From a virus: a stretch of 34,658 nt of DNA. The translations under genes and the position numbers were made by a program. The stretch spans positions 1 to 34,658 of the IMG/VR virus record IMGVR_UViG_3300027971_000129. One strand, given 5' to 3'. Each line of letters starts with the position of its first letter. The stretch's first letter is position 1. Below are positions 14,380 to 24,024 of this stretch, one piece after another. The notes beneath the pieces are model-generated. The model ran no database searches. It saw nothing but the letters and a program-made list of their open reading frames with translations, and was not told where the DNA came from.

Positions 14380-16346
14380 TGGCAAATTTAAACAGAGCCA
14401 ATCTAATAACTGAGAGTGCAACACTCTTCCCTGACAACAACACGCAAGAGATTTCTCCGGCTGACTTGAGGTCTTGGCTTGCTGATGGCACTGCAAGCTT
14501 TGTGACTCAGAAGGACAAATCAACTCTTGAGAATGCAATCTTTGAGGCTAAAGGCACAACCTTAGCATCAGCAGCAACAGTTGATCTTAACACTGCAACA
14601 GGAAATTACTTACAGATATCAGGAACTGCAACAATCAATTCATTTGGCACTTGTCCATCAGGAGCAAGATTCATCCTAATGTTTCAAGGTATTGCAACCT
14701 TGACTTACAATGCCACAAGCTTAATTATTCCTGGTCTTGCTAATAAGACAACGGCAGCAGGAGATTGTTGCATGATTGTCTCTGAAGGCTCAGGCAATTG
14801 GAGGATTGTTGGATACTTTGCAATTAGTGGAGGAGGAGGTGGAGGAGGTTCAGTTACTGCGGTAACAGGCACTGCTCCAATTGCATCAAGTGGAGGAACT
14901 GCTCCTGACATAAGCATTCCACAGGCTAATGGCTCAACTGATGGCTTTTTAGATAGTGCAGATTGGACTACATTTAATGGCAAGCAGGATACTCTCAGTG
15001 CAGGAACAGGCATAAGCATTATAAGCAATGTAGTAGCCAATACTGCACCCGATCAAACTGTTTCTTTAGCTTCAGGAACTGGAATAAATGTTACCGGAAC
15101 TTATCCTTCATTTACAATTGCCAACACTGCTCCATCAAGTGGAGGAACTGTAACAACTACAGGCACTCCTTCATCCGGTCAAATCACAAAGTTTAGCGGA
15201 GCAACAAGCATTACAAATGCTACTGCCGGGGCAGGAGGTGATTATGTAGCACCTGGTGCAGCAACTGGTTCAGGTCTTACAATGGCAACATCAAGATTGC
15301 TTGGAAGGACAACGGCATCAACAGGAGCAATTGAGGAGATAAGTTTAACTACTACTGGCACAAGTGGTGCAGCAACTTTAACAGGAGGTAATCTCAATAT
15401 CCCACAATATAGTGGAGGAGGTGGAAGTGGAACAGTAAACTCAGGCACATCAACAAGGCTTGCTTATTATGCAAGTACTGGCACGGCAGTGTCAGAAACA
15501 ACAAACATGGCTATTGATAATACCAATGGCAGAATGAATGTTGGAGGCACTGGAGTTCCTACCGCAAGAGTTCAAGCTGCTGCTGGTACTGCTGCTAATG
15601 GTCAGGTTTTACTTACTCCTTCTGTTTTAGGTAGTGCAGGACTTACTGCCACAACTGATGGCATGATGTGGTATGATACCACAAGCAATAACTCATCACT
15701 TTACTTGAGGAAGTTGTATGCTGCTTCCACATCAATCCTTACTAAGTTTATTACTTTAGATAGAAATCCTGACTTAGCGACAAGTGGTTCAGGAATAATT
15801 CAGGCAGATGCTAATGGAACATTGAGCAAAGGTGCAGACCTTACTGCCTTGGGAATATTTGCCCAAACATCAACAGTTACTGTTGCCAATACTGCAACTT
15901 CCATTACCTTAATTGGGACAGTTACCGGAGTAACAACACTTCCTGCTAATTTCTTTGCAATAGGTAAGACAATAAAAATATTTGTATCAGGAACTTACAA
16001 TCAAGCAAGTGGTAGTCAAGATTGTGCATTAAAATTGACTATTGGTGGGGTAGCAGTTGGAACAATAACTTTTAATCACAATGGAGGTTTAACGACTGTT
16101 TATTATGATGCAGAGTTTACATTAACTTGTAGAACCGCAGGAGCATCAGGAACTCTTCAATTTATGGGAATCGGTAGACTAAATCATACTGGAAGTAGTT
16201 TAAACAACTATTTTCAGGTAAGCAGTACCTCTGCATCAATCAATACCACTGGAACACTTGCCATTGATTTGCAAGCCGATTGGGTAACGGCAGATCCTTC
16301 CAATTCAATTACTGCATCAATTCTTACTGCAACCTATTTAAACTAA
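14379..16346 (+). CDS. Tail fibre-like protein with glycine-rich hinges
   Basis: A 655-residue protein of low complexity, rich in Gly, Ser, Thr and Ala. The N-terminus ('LITESATLFPDNNTQEISPA', 'WLADGTASFVTQKDKSTLEN') is typical of fibre attachment regions. A run of seven glycines (about residues 150-156) leads into repeated 'TAPIASSGGTAPDISIPQ' and 'SADWTTFNGKQDTLSAGTGI' units like those in many tail fibres. A second SGGGGSG hinge lies near residue 347. The C-terminal third is a beta-rich domain that probably carries receptor-binding or trimerisation function. It is followed with a 1-base overlap by a likely partner gene. Confidence 0.7.
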   Translation: MANLNRANLITESATLFPDNNTQEISPADLRSWLADGTASFVTQKDKSTLENAIFEAKGTTLASAATVDLNTATGNYLQISGTATINSFGTCPSGARFILMFQGIATLTYNATSLIIPGLANKTTAAGDCCMIVSEGSGNWRIVGYFAISGGGGGGGSVTAVTGTAPIASSGGTAPDISIPQANGSTDGFLDSADWTTFNGKQDTLSAGTGISIISNVVANTAPDQTVSLASGTGINVTGTYPSFTIANTAPSSGGTVTTTGTPSSGQITKFSGATSITNATAGAGGDYVAPGAATGSGLTMATSRLLGRTTASTGAIEEISLTTTGTSGAATLTGGNLNIPQYSGGGGSGTVNSGTSTRLAYYASTGTAVSETTNMAIDNTNGRMNVGGTGVPTARVQAAAGTAANGQVLLTPSVLGSAGLTATTDGMMWYDTTSNNSSLYLRKLYAASTSILTKFITLDRNPDLATSGSGIIQADANGTLSKGADLTALGIFAQTSTVTVANTATSITLIGTVTGVTTLPANFFAIGKTIKIFVSGTYNQASGSQDCALKLTIGGVAVGTITFNHNGGLTTVYYDAEFTLTCRTAGASGTLQFMGIGRLNHTGSSLNNYFQVSSTSASINTTGTLAIDLQADWVTADPSNSITASILTATYLN

Positions 16347-17212
16347 TGCCAGTAACAACAATATATGGTGATGGGACAAGAATAGTTGGTGATGCCAATG
16401 CCATAGAGCAGACTTTGCATCCAACTGTAATGGACTATATAAACATAATGCAGTCTGCAAGTGGTGGTAATTATGCTATGTCTGTGAATGAGATTGATGC
16501 AGTCAATAACATGGTTCAATCATTAGTAGCTAATGGCTTATGGAACAAGATTCAAGTTATTTATCCATTTATAGGGAATAGTGCTAATGCCATGAAGTTT
16601 AATTTGAAGGATGCATCAACTACAAACACATTTAATATAACATTTAATGGAACAGATTTTACATTTTCAACTGCTAATGGTATGCGAAAAACTTTAGCGA
16701 CTAATGGTAGTTGGGCAAATACAAATTATATTCCAAACACTCATCAGACAACCAATGACACTCATATGTCGGTGTATATGGGTACAACACAATCAGGAAC
16801 TTCCGTACCATTAGGCTGTTTACAAGAAATTTCTATTGCTTGGTTTGCACTTAGTAGTGCAAATACTCCACCTTTACAGGCATATTACACTATTCAATCA
16901 CCTGCTTCACCCGCACAGTATAGTTATCCTGGTGGGGCTAATACTGGTTTTTTATTGGGGACAAGAAGTGGAAATAATAATAAAATTTTTTTTAATGGTA
17001 TTTTAGGAGGTACATCAACAAACTCTGGAACTAACAAAGCAAATCTTGCAGCAACAATAGGAGTTTATAATACAACTTTACAAGGGAGGCTTTTTCCATG
17101 TACTCAAGCTTTAAGAATTATAACAATAGGAGCAGGGTTGTCTGATGTAGAAGCTAAAGCATTTAGTACCATTGTTCAGGCTTATCAAACAAAATTAGGA
17201 AGACAAGTTTAA
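16346..17212 (+). CDS. Tail-associated protein, possible LamG-like receptor-binding protein
   Basis: A 288-residue protein when started at the ATG overlapping the fibre stop (16346), a better choice than an in-frame Met at 16280 inside the fibre gene. Contents such as 'MKFNLKDASTTNTFNITFNG', 'LQEISIAWFALSSANTPPLQ' and the C-terminal 'SDVEAKAFSTIVQAYQTKLG' resemble concanavalin/LamG-like domains found at the tips of phage fibres. It is more A/T-rich than nearby genes, as expected for an adsorption module that is often exchanged. Function is inferred from position and composition. Confidence 0.55.
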   Translation: MPVTTIYGDGTRIVGDANAIEQTLHPTVMDYINIMQSASGGNYAMSVNEIDAVNNMVQSLVANGLWNKIQVIYPFIGNSANAMKFNLKDASTTNTFNITFNGTDFTFSTANGMRKTLATNGSWANTNYIPNTHQTTNDTHMSVYMGTTQSGTSVPLGCLQEISIAWFALSSANTPPLQAYYTIQSPASPAQYSYPGGANTGFLLGTRSGNNNKIFFNGILGGTSTNSGTNKANLAATIGVYNTTLQGRLFPCTQALRIITIGAGLSDVEAKAFSTIVQAYQTKLGRQV

Positions 17213-17216
17213 AATT

Positions 17217-17606
17217 ATGAATCAAAAAGAATATCAGGGTTATACACTCTATCAAATCAGTAACCATCCTACCATTTCTGAAATGGAAAGATGGGTAAGT
17301 TGGGCAGGATTAGAAATCCAAACGGATGCAAACTATGGATTTTACATCCGGATGAAATATCGGACTTGGGCATTCATAAGTGATGTTGAGATTCCGGTAA
17401 GCATTAGTGCAGCCTATGTGAACTTGACTGCTGATAATTCAACTTGTGTAAATTCATCGGGTCAAATAGTTGAATGCGGAAGTCCTGATTCAATGGGTGA
17501 ATATGATTTTTATATTGCCATGATGAATGAGCCAGTAATCATTCTTGATTTCGTAACAAGCAAAATAACTTGGGCAGATTCTGAAGGCAGATTTAACACT
17601 TTTTAA
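17217..17606 (+). CDS. Hypothetical tail-region protein, 129 residues
   Basis: Starts MNQKEYQGYTLYQISNHPTI and contains beta-rich stretches with aromatic residues ('WVSWAGLEIQTDANYGFYIR'). No domain is recognised. It lies 4 bases after the previous gene and ends immediately before the next start, so it belongs to the tail operon. A small virion component or chaperone is possible. Confidence 0.6.
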   Translation: MNQKEYQGYTLYQISNHPTISEMERWVSWAGLEIQTDANYGFYIRMKYRTWAFISDVEIPVSISAAYVNLTADNSTCVNSSGQIVECGSPDSMGEYDFYIAMMNEPVIILDFVTSKITWADSEGRFNTF

Positions 17607-19742
17607 ATGCCTAATTCATTCTACCGATTTGAGCCTGCTTGGAATGCAGGGTTCTATCCTGACAACCAAATCACTTCCAATCTGCTTAATGAATTAGCAG
17701 TGACTGTTGATGCTTGGTTGCCTGGTTTCTTTCCGGGAAAGACCTTAAGTCAATTGGTTGCAGGAGTTAGAGGTCAGATGGAGTCATTTAATATCTCTCC
17801 TTACTTTGGAGGCTTTACATTGACCTATCAAACAATATTTGATATTCCGAATTATGAGTACAACATTAATATCAGGAATGCTGACTTAAGTGAAACAGAC
17901 AATGGTCAAGTTGTGACTATCAATGGCTTTTTTAATTTCACTACTAAGGAGGTTTTAAATGCCAATGTCATAGCCTTTACTCCCGGCAGTTACTCAGGCA
18001 GTTTTGACTTTTCAGCCATTCCAGTTGAGGCAGAGGTTAATCGGGCATTGCAGATTGTTGATCAGAATGGTTCAGCCTTCTTCCCAATGACTTACTCTTA
18101 TGATTCCATTACGGGCATTGCCACAAGTGGACTTGCAAGAGGCAAGAACTGGCAGCTTGATTCTTCAGGCAATCCTACAAGGCTTCCTGCTGACACATTG
18201 CCTAAGCAGAATGCAAGGACATTTAATCTTGCAGTTCAAACTGCTGAGGATAGGTATTGCATCAGCTTAATGGAGAAGGTTATTAACTTCAGCTTTACAG
18301 AAACTGATGAGACATTGATTCAGGCTTACTTCAATACATTTACTGTTCCTGATGGTTGGACTGATTCATTTACAATTGTATCAGGTACTTACATAAGGGT
18401 TTTCTGCTTGTTGTATAGAGATGACAGAAGCTTGTTAATGATTGGCAGGCTTGATACGAATTGGCTCTGGCAGAGGTTTGTTAGTGATACCACTTCAGAT
18501 GATTCTTACTTTAATGGATATGCATCAACGACTCCATTGCCTTACTTGCCATTATTAAGCTATCAGTGGCTTTATGATGAGTGGTATGATATGGAGTTTG
18601 TGGAGTTCAATTCGGGGTGCTATGTGAGTCCTGAGTTCTATGCTATGCCTGCAATACCAGGAGACAATTGGCAATTTAATGTGCCATCTCATTCAGGAAA
18701 TCTCACAGGGCTTACAACAGCATCAGTAGGCTTGTTCACTCAAGATGGACAATTCATTCAGCAAGTAGGTGAGGCTGATTTAGCAGTTGTAACTTTAACT
18801 GAATATGGAATGTATGCCAATTTTGGAGTGAGAGGTACTTACCAAGATTGGTTTGATGCAGTTTATAATCCAGTTTATACAGTTAATTTTCAAGCAACTG
18901 ATTGCAATGGAGATTTAATTGGAGATATACTTGCCACAATCCCTGAAAATGGGATTACCACTGATGACTTTAATGAGTTTAAATCAGTAGTTGAAGGGCT
19001 TGCATTTCCTGATTGGCTTTCTGTTGTAGTTGAGTTAGATGATACAGGTAGGGTTGAATTTTATTTCACTTTTACCAATGCTCCTGTTTGTTTCTGTTCA
19101 ATTACCGCATGGACTTATTATGAAGGATCGGGAGAAACTTTATATTTTATTAAGCCAGCAATTTTTGAAAATCAAGGTAGGCCAACTCAATTCCAAGCCA
19201 CAACATTAATCCCTGCTGTTGCTACTGGTTGCTATCGTTTAGGCTTATATGCCGAAACAGAGGAAGGCTTTTACCTTTACTCATTAAGCAATATCATCAA
19301 CATTGATGCCTCTGATTGTTTTTCTACAATGCTTGAATTTTGGGCAAATAGCAATTCAATTGCTCAAGGCTTTGAGTACTTTAATGATTGGAAGCAAAGA
19401 GTAAGGCTTGGAATTAATGGAGGAGGAGCAAAACCTGTAATTGAGGAAAATCTATACAGGCAATCGAATGGAGTTCACAGAAGGCCACAAAACAAGCAAG
19501 ATTTATCATTAGATTTGCATACTGATTTTATTGATGAACAGACTCAGCTTGCGCTTGTTGATGCCACTCGACATCCGTACTTAGTTTGGAACAATAAGTC
19601 AATCTTTGTGAAGGGAGATATTGATGTTGCCACGATTCAAGATTTCACGACACAGTCATCATTTGAAACCTTGGCTCAGGTCAAGTTTTCGGCACTTCTT
19701 CAGGGCTTTCAGCCCAAAAACTCAAGTTGTTTAACTTGCTAA
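17607..19742 (+). CDS. Large tail/virion protein, unknown
   Basis: A 711-residue protein starting MPNSFYRFEPAWNAGFYPDN, dominated by beta strands with many Tyr, Phe and Asn residues, as in virion adsorption proteins. The C-terminus ('NGVHRRPQNKQDLSLDLHTD', 'VDATRHPYLVWNNKSIFVKG') is more charged and may form the attachment part. Starts directly at the stop of the upstream gene. No family is recognised. Placement between fibre genes and the tail tube/portal candidates suggests a tail protein. Confidence 0.6.
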   Translation: MPNSFYRFEPAWNAGFYPDNQITSNLLNELAVTVDAWLPGFFPGKTLSQLVAGVRGQMESFNISPYFGGFTLTYQTIFDIPNYEYNINIRNADLSETDNGQVVTINGFFNFTTKEVLNANVIAFTPGSYSGSFDFSAIPVEAEVNRALQIVDQNGSAFFPMTYSYDSITGIATSGLARGKNWQLDSSGNPTRLPADTLPKQNARTFNLAVQTAEDRYCISLMEKVINFSFTETDETLIQAYFNTFTVPDGWTDSFTIVSGTYIRVFCLLYRDDRSLLMIGRLDTNWLWQRFVSDTTSDDSYFNGYASTTPLPYLPLLSYQWLYDEWYDMEFVEFNSGCYVSPEFYAMPAIPGDNWQFNVPSHSGNLTGLTTASVGLFTQDGQFIQQVGEADLAVVTLTEYGMYANFGVRGTYQDWFDAVYNPVYTVNFQATDCNGDLIGDILATIPENGITTDDFNEFKSVVEGLAFPDWLSVVVELDDTGRVEFYFTFTNAPVCFCSITAWTYYEGSGETLYFIKPAIFENQGRPTQFQATTLIPAVATGCYRLGLYAETEEGFYLYSLSNIINIDASDCFSTMLEFWANSNSIAQGFEYFNDWKQRVRLGINGGGAKPVIEENLYRQSNGVHRRPQNKQDLSLDLHTDFIDEQTQLALVDATRHPYLVWNNKSIFVKGDIDVATIQDFTTQSSFETLAQVKFSALLQGFQPKNSSCLTC

Positions 19743-19746
19743 CAAA

Positions 19747-20640
19747 ATGTCAATATTTTCATTAACCTGTCCGGATGTAGGATGCTATCAGAACTTTCTG
19801 TGTGATCCTGAGTTCCAAAATAAAATCATTGCAGTGGCCTATGTAAAGAAGTCATCTGCTCTTACTTCCGTTGAAAAGGCAACTGCTGATTCATGGATTG
19901 CTGCTCTCTATGAGAGATACCTTGATGGTGAGGGATATTTAGTCCTTAACACATCAGGAGAGAAGCCTAAGCCTGATACTGCAACAACAGCAGGCCGAGG
20001 CATGCAGAATACTAAGGCTCTTGCTAAGACTCATACCCTAACTTACCAGGATATGCAGGGAGTTGTACAAAATAATGTACAATTCTACAATGATATCCTT
20101 GGTTCAAGTCAGAATTACGACTTTTACTATTTTACTCCAGGCAGAATTTGGGATGCTTCAGGATACTATGTGACTGTAATTGGTGATCCAATCATCACAG
20201 CAGAACTGAACACCTATCAGATGGCTGAGGTGACTGTGAACTGGGTTTCTAAGGTCAATCCTTTGCCTTATGAGTTTGACACTGATACATTCCTTGAGGG
20301 CTTATATTACATCATCAGCTTCACAGGTTCAGGAAACACTTACATTGGCAACACTATTACAAGTGGATGTGGAGCAACAGAATCAACCACTTTTTCTGCT
20401 GTGTTAAACATTGGCGCAATTTCAGGCGCACCTGCTCAAAGTTGGTCAATTGATGAGGTTAGCGGAAGTGAGCCTATTGCTGATATTGCTCTTGGAATTG
20501 ATGCAACAACTGGACTTTTAACTTGGACTCCTGGCGGTGGGGCTTATGATGGCACATACATTTTCACGGTTACTGTAACCAATGAGTATGGTTGTGTATT
20601 TGGTCAGGAGACTATCACACTTAATGTTCTTTGCGACTAA
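19747..20640 (+). CDS. Virion protein with C-terminal Ig-like domain (tail tube candidate)
   Basis: A 297-residue protein. The first 200 residues ('TTAGRGMQNTKALAKTHTLT', 'AELNTYQMAEVTVNWVSKVN') show the mixed beta pattern seen in tail tube proteins, but this is weak. The last 90 residues form a putative Ig-like/cadherin-like domain, with 'IDATTGLLTWTPGGGAYDGT' and 'YIFTVTVTNEYGC' matching the He_PIG style repeat. C-terminal Ig-like domains are frequent on major tail and capsid proteins and are thought to hold the virion to surface glycans. It precedes the portal gene by 11 bases. Confidence 0.45.
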   Translation: MSIFSLTCPDVGCYQNFLCDPEFQNKIIAVAYVKKSSALTSVEKATADSWIAALYERYLDGEGYLVLNTSGEKPKPDTATTAGRGMQNTKALAKTHTLTYQDMQGVVQNNVQFYNDILGSSQNYDFYYFTPGRIWDASGYYVTVIGDPIITAELNTYQMAEVTVNWVSKVNPLPYEFDTDTFLEGLYYIISFTGSGNTYIGNTITSGCGATESTTFSAVLNIGAISGAPAQSWSIDEVSGSEPIADIALGIDATTGLLTWTPGGGAYDGTYIFTVTVTNEYGCVFGQETITLNVLCD

Positions 20641-20651
20641 GTAAATAAGGG

Positions 20652-22457
20652 ATGGAGGAGTTAATTGGACAATTATTTTCAACTCTTATGGATCGGGAGA
20701 TCCGTGAGGGCAAGCTGGAGTACATTGAATGTGCGAGAGAAAAAGCTGAAGAGTTAGAGTATCACTTTGAAAATGAGTATCCAACTAAACTCCTCCATAC
20801 TCAACATCCGAGTGAAGAGCCTTGGATGAAGGAGTACAGAAGACAGAGATGGCAAGCACCAACAACCACAGCCACAGGAAGAGTATTTAACTTCTTACAG
20901 AAGATTCAGCAAGCTGATGACTTCAAGATTACATTTGAATCTGATTTTAAAAAGACTGGTGTAGCTGAGAGAATAGGATTGCAGGACAACACATTGCAAT
21001 TCTATGTGGAGAATGCTTTGCCAAAGTTTGGAAGCCTTGAGACTTGGGCTTTCAATGTCTTCTTAAAGACATATCTGCAAGACTCAAATGCAATTGTGGC
21101 AGTGTTGCCATATTATGAAGACTTTGTTAAGAATCCAGCAGGGGTAACGACATTAGATTGGTCAAAGCCTTACCCACAAACTATCTTCTCAGAGGATTTA
21201 ATATTCGAGGAAGAATCTTTTGTGATTTTTAAGGCTGAGGATTACGAGGACATGAACCGCAAAAAATGGGATCAATTCTTGTGCATTACTATGGAGGGCT
21301 TAGTCCTCTTTAGACAAGTCAATGAATATACTTATGACAATCCTTTCCAGGTTTTTATTCTCCCTTATCAATTCTCCTACCTCCCTGTGGTTAAGGTTGG
21401 AAGCGTTATTTATGAAGAGGAAGATGGTCATTTGGTTTTTGATTCAGTGCTTGCTCCTTGCCTTCCTGCTTGGAATGAAGTATTATTTCGGACAGATGAC
21501 CTGAACATCCTTTGGGCAACGCATGCTCTGCCTCAGAAGTGGGCATTAAAGATGTCTCCTTGCAAGACCTGTAATGGCACAGGACAAAGGACAAACAGAA
21601 AGGAAGAGAGAGTAGGATGTAATGATTGCCAAGGCTCAGGAAGAGCCTCAAGCAGTCCATTTGGATTGATGGAGATTAACATTGATAGAGTTTCGGCTGT
21701 TAATCCTAATCCCATTGTTCCACCTGTGCCTCCGGCTGGATATATTGAAAGACCTACTGAGACTGTCAGGTTATTCCAAGAAGATATTGTTCAGAAAGAG
21801 TTTCAAGGGTTTAAGGCAATAGGCTTGGAATTGCTTGGTCAGATTCCTGCTGCTCAATCAGGAATTGCAAAGGAGTACGACAGAAAGGAACTAAACACCT
21901 TCTGCTACTCTGTAACTGTTCACTTGGCTCAGGTTTACAATAAGGTTTGCTTTCACATTCTTTACCAAAGATATAATAGCCTCTTTGCTTCCTCTTTAAT
22001 GGATAGCGACAAGGTCAAAGCAGCATTGCCTCAGATTACAGTACCTACTGACTTTGATGTCATGACTACTGACATGATTGGTGAGATGCTTACTAAGGCG
22101 AGACAAGGCAACTTTAACCCATTGATTATTTCAGGCATTGAGAATGATTATGTGGAGAAGCTTTATGGAGAGAACTCAATCCAGCAGTCTTACCTTAAGA
22201 TACTTAAGCAGCTTGATCCTTTGCCTTATCGGACAGTTGATGAAAAGACATTGCTACTAAACAGCCAAGGTTGCACTCTCCAAGATTATGTCTTGAGTGC
22301 TAATCTTCCAGCATTTGTGATGCAATTAGTAGATGAAAATGCGATGTGGTATGATATACCTATCAATATCCAAAGGGCGCAAGTAGATGCAATGGCAGCA
22401 GCCAAAGTTGCTCAGATTAAGTCTGCTGTTGTTCCCATTATGCCTGAAGGAATGTAA
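20652..22457 (+). CDS. Portal protein with a DnaJ-like zinc-binding insert
   Basis: A 601-residue protein. The assignment rests on length, an adjacent Mu-F-like head gene, and a C-terminal region ('VQKEFQGFKAIGLELLGQIP', 'AQSGIAKEYDRKELNTFCYS') like portal proteins of other phages. Residues 304-326 carry CKTCNGTG...CNDCQGSG, two CxxCxGxG units identical in pattern to the DnaJ zinc-binding region (C304, C307, C323, C326). The insert is followed by a proline-rich linker ('VNPNPIVPPVPPAGYIERP'). The stop overlaps the next start (TAATG). Confidence 0.75.
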   Translation: MEELIGQLFSTLMDREIREGKLEYIECAREKAEELEYHFENEYPTKLLHTQHPSEEPWMKEYRRQRWQAPTTTATGRVFNFLQKIQQADDFKITFESDFKKTGVAERIGLQDNTLQFYVENALPKFGSLETWAFNVFLKTYLQDSNAIVAVLPYYEDFVKNPAGVTTLDWSKPYPQTIFSEDLIFEEESFVIFKAEDYEDMNRKKWDQFLCITMEGLVLFRQVNEYTYDNPFQVFILPYQFSYLPVVKVGSVIYEEEDGHLVFDSVLAPCLPAWNEVLFRTDDLNILWATHALPQKWALKMSPCKTCNGTGQRTNRKEERVGCNDCQGSGRASSSPFGLMEINIDRVSAVNPNPIVPPVPPAGYIERPTETVRLFQEDIVQKEFQGFKAIGLELLGQIPAAQSGIAKEYDRKELNTFCYSVTVHLAQVYNKVCFHILYQRYNSLFASSLMDSDKVKAALPQITVPTDFDVMTTDMIGEMLTKARQGNFNPLIISGIENDYVEKLYGENSIQQSYLKILKQLDPLPYRTVDEKTLLLNSQGCTLQDYVLSANLPAFVMQLVDENAMWYDIPINIQRAQVDAMAAAKVAQIKSAVVPIMPEGM

Positions 22458-23326
22458 TGCCTACAGAGAAGCAGTTAGCCATCATCAGGAAAATCCAGCA
22501 AATTCAGTTGGATATTGAGAATGGGATGGCTGATGCTTTGCCTAAAGTTTTTAAGACTCTTAGCAATGAAGTAATTGATTTAGCCTCTGAATTAAGTCTT
22601 AATCCTAAAGATAGGGCTAAGACTTTAAGAGAGATGGTTAAGCTAAAGAAAGACATTGCTGATACAATAGTCAATAATGCAGCATATCAGACAGAGGTTG
22701 TGGCTGTCATTAATGGCTACAAGGCACTTGCTGAAGCATCTAATGAATATCTAAGTCTTATTCTCGATGACTTTTCCCCGAAAACTGAACTTTATAAAGC
22801 CATTCTTGAGACCAATATTGAACTTACTAAGGATGCTCTTATAGGTGGTGGAATCAGAAACAATTTTGGAAATGCCATTCAAGAAGTCCTAAAGAGCAAC
22901 ATTGCCGGAGTAAGCAATAGGGCTGAACTTAACAAAACTCTTAGGCAGTTCATTGAAGGCACACCGGAGGATTTGCCTTTTTTAAATAGATACATCAAGC
23001 AGACAACTAATGACTCTGTAATGGCCTTCAATGCAGAGTACATTCAGACAGTAAGTGAGGACTTAGGTGTAGAGTATTATCTCTATGCCGGAACAATAAT
23101 TGAGGACACAAGACCATTCTGCTCTGCAAGGACAGGCAGATTCTTTACTACTGATCAGGTAAGGGATTGGGCTAACCTAAAAGGATGGCAAGGGAGAATG
23201 TCAGGGACTAATGCAAACACAATCTTTATCTATCGAGGTGGCTATAATTGCAGGCATCAACTTTGGCCTGTGAGCAAAGAGCAATATGAGTCAGCCAAGG
23301 AAGCTGGCAGAACCGGAGTCAAGTAA
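22457..23326 (+). CDS. Phage head morphogenesis protein (Mu gpF-like)
   Basis: A 289-residue minor head protein. The C-terminal part shows the family signature: EDTRPFC (216-222), a Phe/Trp-rich spacer ('RTGRFFTTDQVRDWANLKGW') and RGGYNCRH (260-267). This region is conserved in the phage Mu F-like family (PF04233), probably acting in capsid assembly and in some relatives linked to toxins. It is normally encoded next to the portal gene, as here with a 1-base overlap. The N-terminal 200 residues are helical. Confidence 0.85.
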   Translation: MPTEKQLAIIRKIQQIQLDIENGMADALPKVFKTLSNEVIDLASELSLNPKDRAKTLREMVKLKKDIADTIVNNAAYQTEVVAVINGYKALAEASNEYLSLILDDFSPKTELYKAILETNIELTKDALIGGGIRNNFGNAIQEVLKSNIAGVSNRAELNKTLRQFIEGTPEDLPFLNRYIKQTTNDSVMAFNAEYIQTVSEDLGVEYYLYAGTIIEDTRPFCSARTGRFFTTDQVRDWANLKGWQGRMSGTNANTIFIYRGGYNCRHQLWPVSKEQYESAKEAGRTGVK

Positions 23327-23337
23327 TTACATTAAGC

Positions 23338-23874
23338 TTACAAAGACTTATCATAATTGAGCAAGTCTGAAATTGGAAGCAGATGTTTCTGCTCAACAAT
23401 AATTCTTAGACCATGTCCAAGATCTTTGACTTCAGAAACAGAGTCAATTGAATCCTTCTTGATATATCCTAATATTTGTATATACATTTCAGGCTCGGAA
23501 CAGTAGCACAATACAAACAAGTCAGCAGCAATCTCCTTCTTATTATTAAAGACAAGCCTTCCAGTCTTATACTTGGTGGACTTGACTTGCACATTAAGCT
23601 TGCCTAAGTAGATGTCAGTTTCTCCTCCATCACCTTGGAGATTGATGGTTGTGTCAAATGGCAAACCGAGATATTTAGCGACTCCATATTCACCCATTAC
23701 TCCAAGCATGTCTGCTTGTTCTTGGGTATTTCCCCATCGAGCAACTGAGCTTCTATTAGGCTTTACTATATCCTTGAGATAATGTCTACCTCCAGCTAAT
23801 ACTTTGAGAAATTTGATTTCTCTATCCGTAAAGTTAATCGACACTTCATAAAGTAGTTTGCAATAATAAGACAT
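23338..23874 (-). CDS. Putative PD-(D/E)xK-type nuclease on the opposite strand
   Basis: A 178-residue protein starting MSYYCKLLYEVSINFTDREI (an upstream in-frame Met at 23964 would overlap the basic gene at 23893 and is rejected). The core 'GEYGVAKYLGL...ETDIYLGKLNVQVKST' shows E62, D87 and QVK (96-98), the layout of a PD-(D/E)xK nuclease with Gln in place of the usual acidic residue. Being a single minus-strand gene inside the late region, it may be a cargo gene or a stand-alone endonuclease. Without homologues, activity is uncertain. Confidence 0.55.
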   Translation of the reverse strand: MSYYCKLLYEVSINFTDREIKFLKVLAGGRHYLKDIVKPNRSSVARWGNTQEQADMLGVMGEYGVAKYLGLPFDTTINLQGDGGETDIYLGKLNVQVKSTKYKTGRLVFNNKKEIAADLFVLCYCSEPEMYIQILGYIKKDSIDSVSEVKDLGHGLRIIVEQKHLLPISDLLNYDKSL

Positions 23875-23892
23875 AAATTCTGATATTTGGGT

Positions 23893-24024
23893 ATGAAAAA
23901 AGCAAAAAGTGGTGGAGGTTCGCCTGTCAAAATCACCTTTGGCAAGAGAAGGGAAGGCAAGCATTCAAAAAGTCGGAAGCCTAAAGGAAGCAGATCAAAA
24001 AAGTATATTGGACAAGGAAGATAA
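23893..24024 (+). CDS. Small Lys/Arg-rich protein, 43 residues
   Basis: Encodes MKKAKSGGGSPVKITFGKRR followed by EGKHSKSRKP and a basic C-terminus ending YIGQGR. The highly basic, glycine-serine-rich composition suggests nucleic-acid binding or a virion-internal DNA-associated role. I recall similar short proteins in Bacteroidota phages. Just upstream is GATATTTG (7 of 8 to the -7 consensus) 3 bases before the start codon. The stop overlaps the next start by one base. Confidence 0.65.
   Translation: MKKAKSGGGSPVKITFGKRREGKHSKSRKPKGSRSKKYIGQGR

Noticed and set aside
14828-14852. Glycine codon run as a CRISPR-like or phase-variable repeat
   Set aside because: It is a simple in-frame GGA/GGT run that encodes a fibre hinge; changes of one unit would not shift the frame, and no spacer structure exists.
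14705-15040. Minus-strand frame of 111 codons opposite the fibre gene
   Set aside because: Low-complexity antisense of the glycine-rich region (Pro runs opposite Gly codons); the fibre frame is clearly coding.
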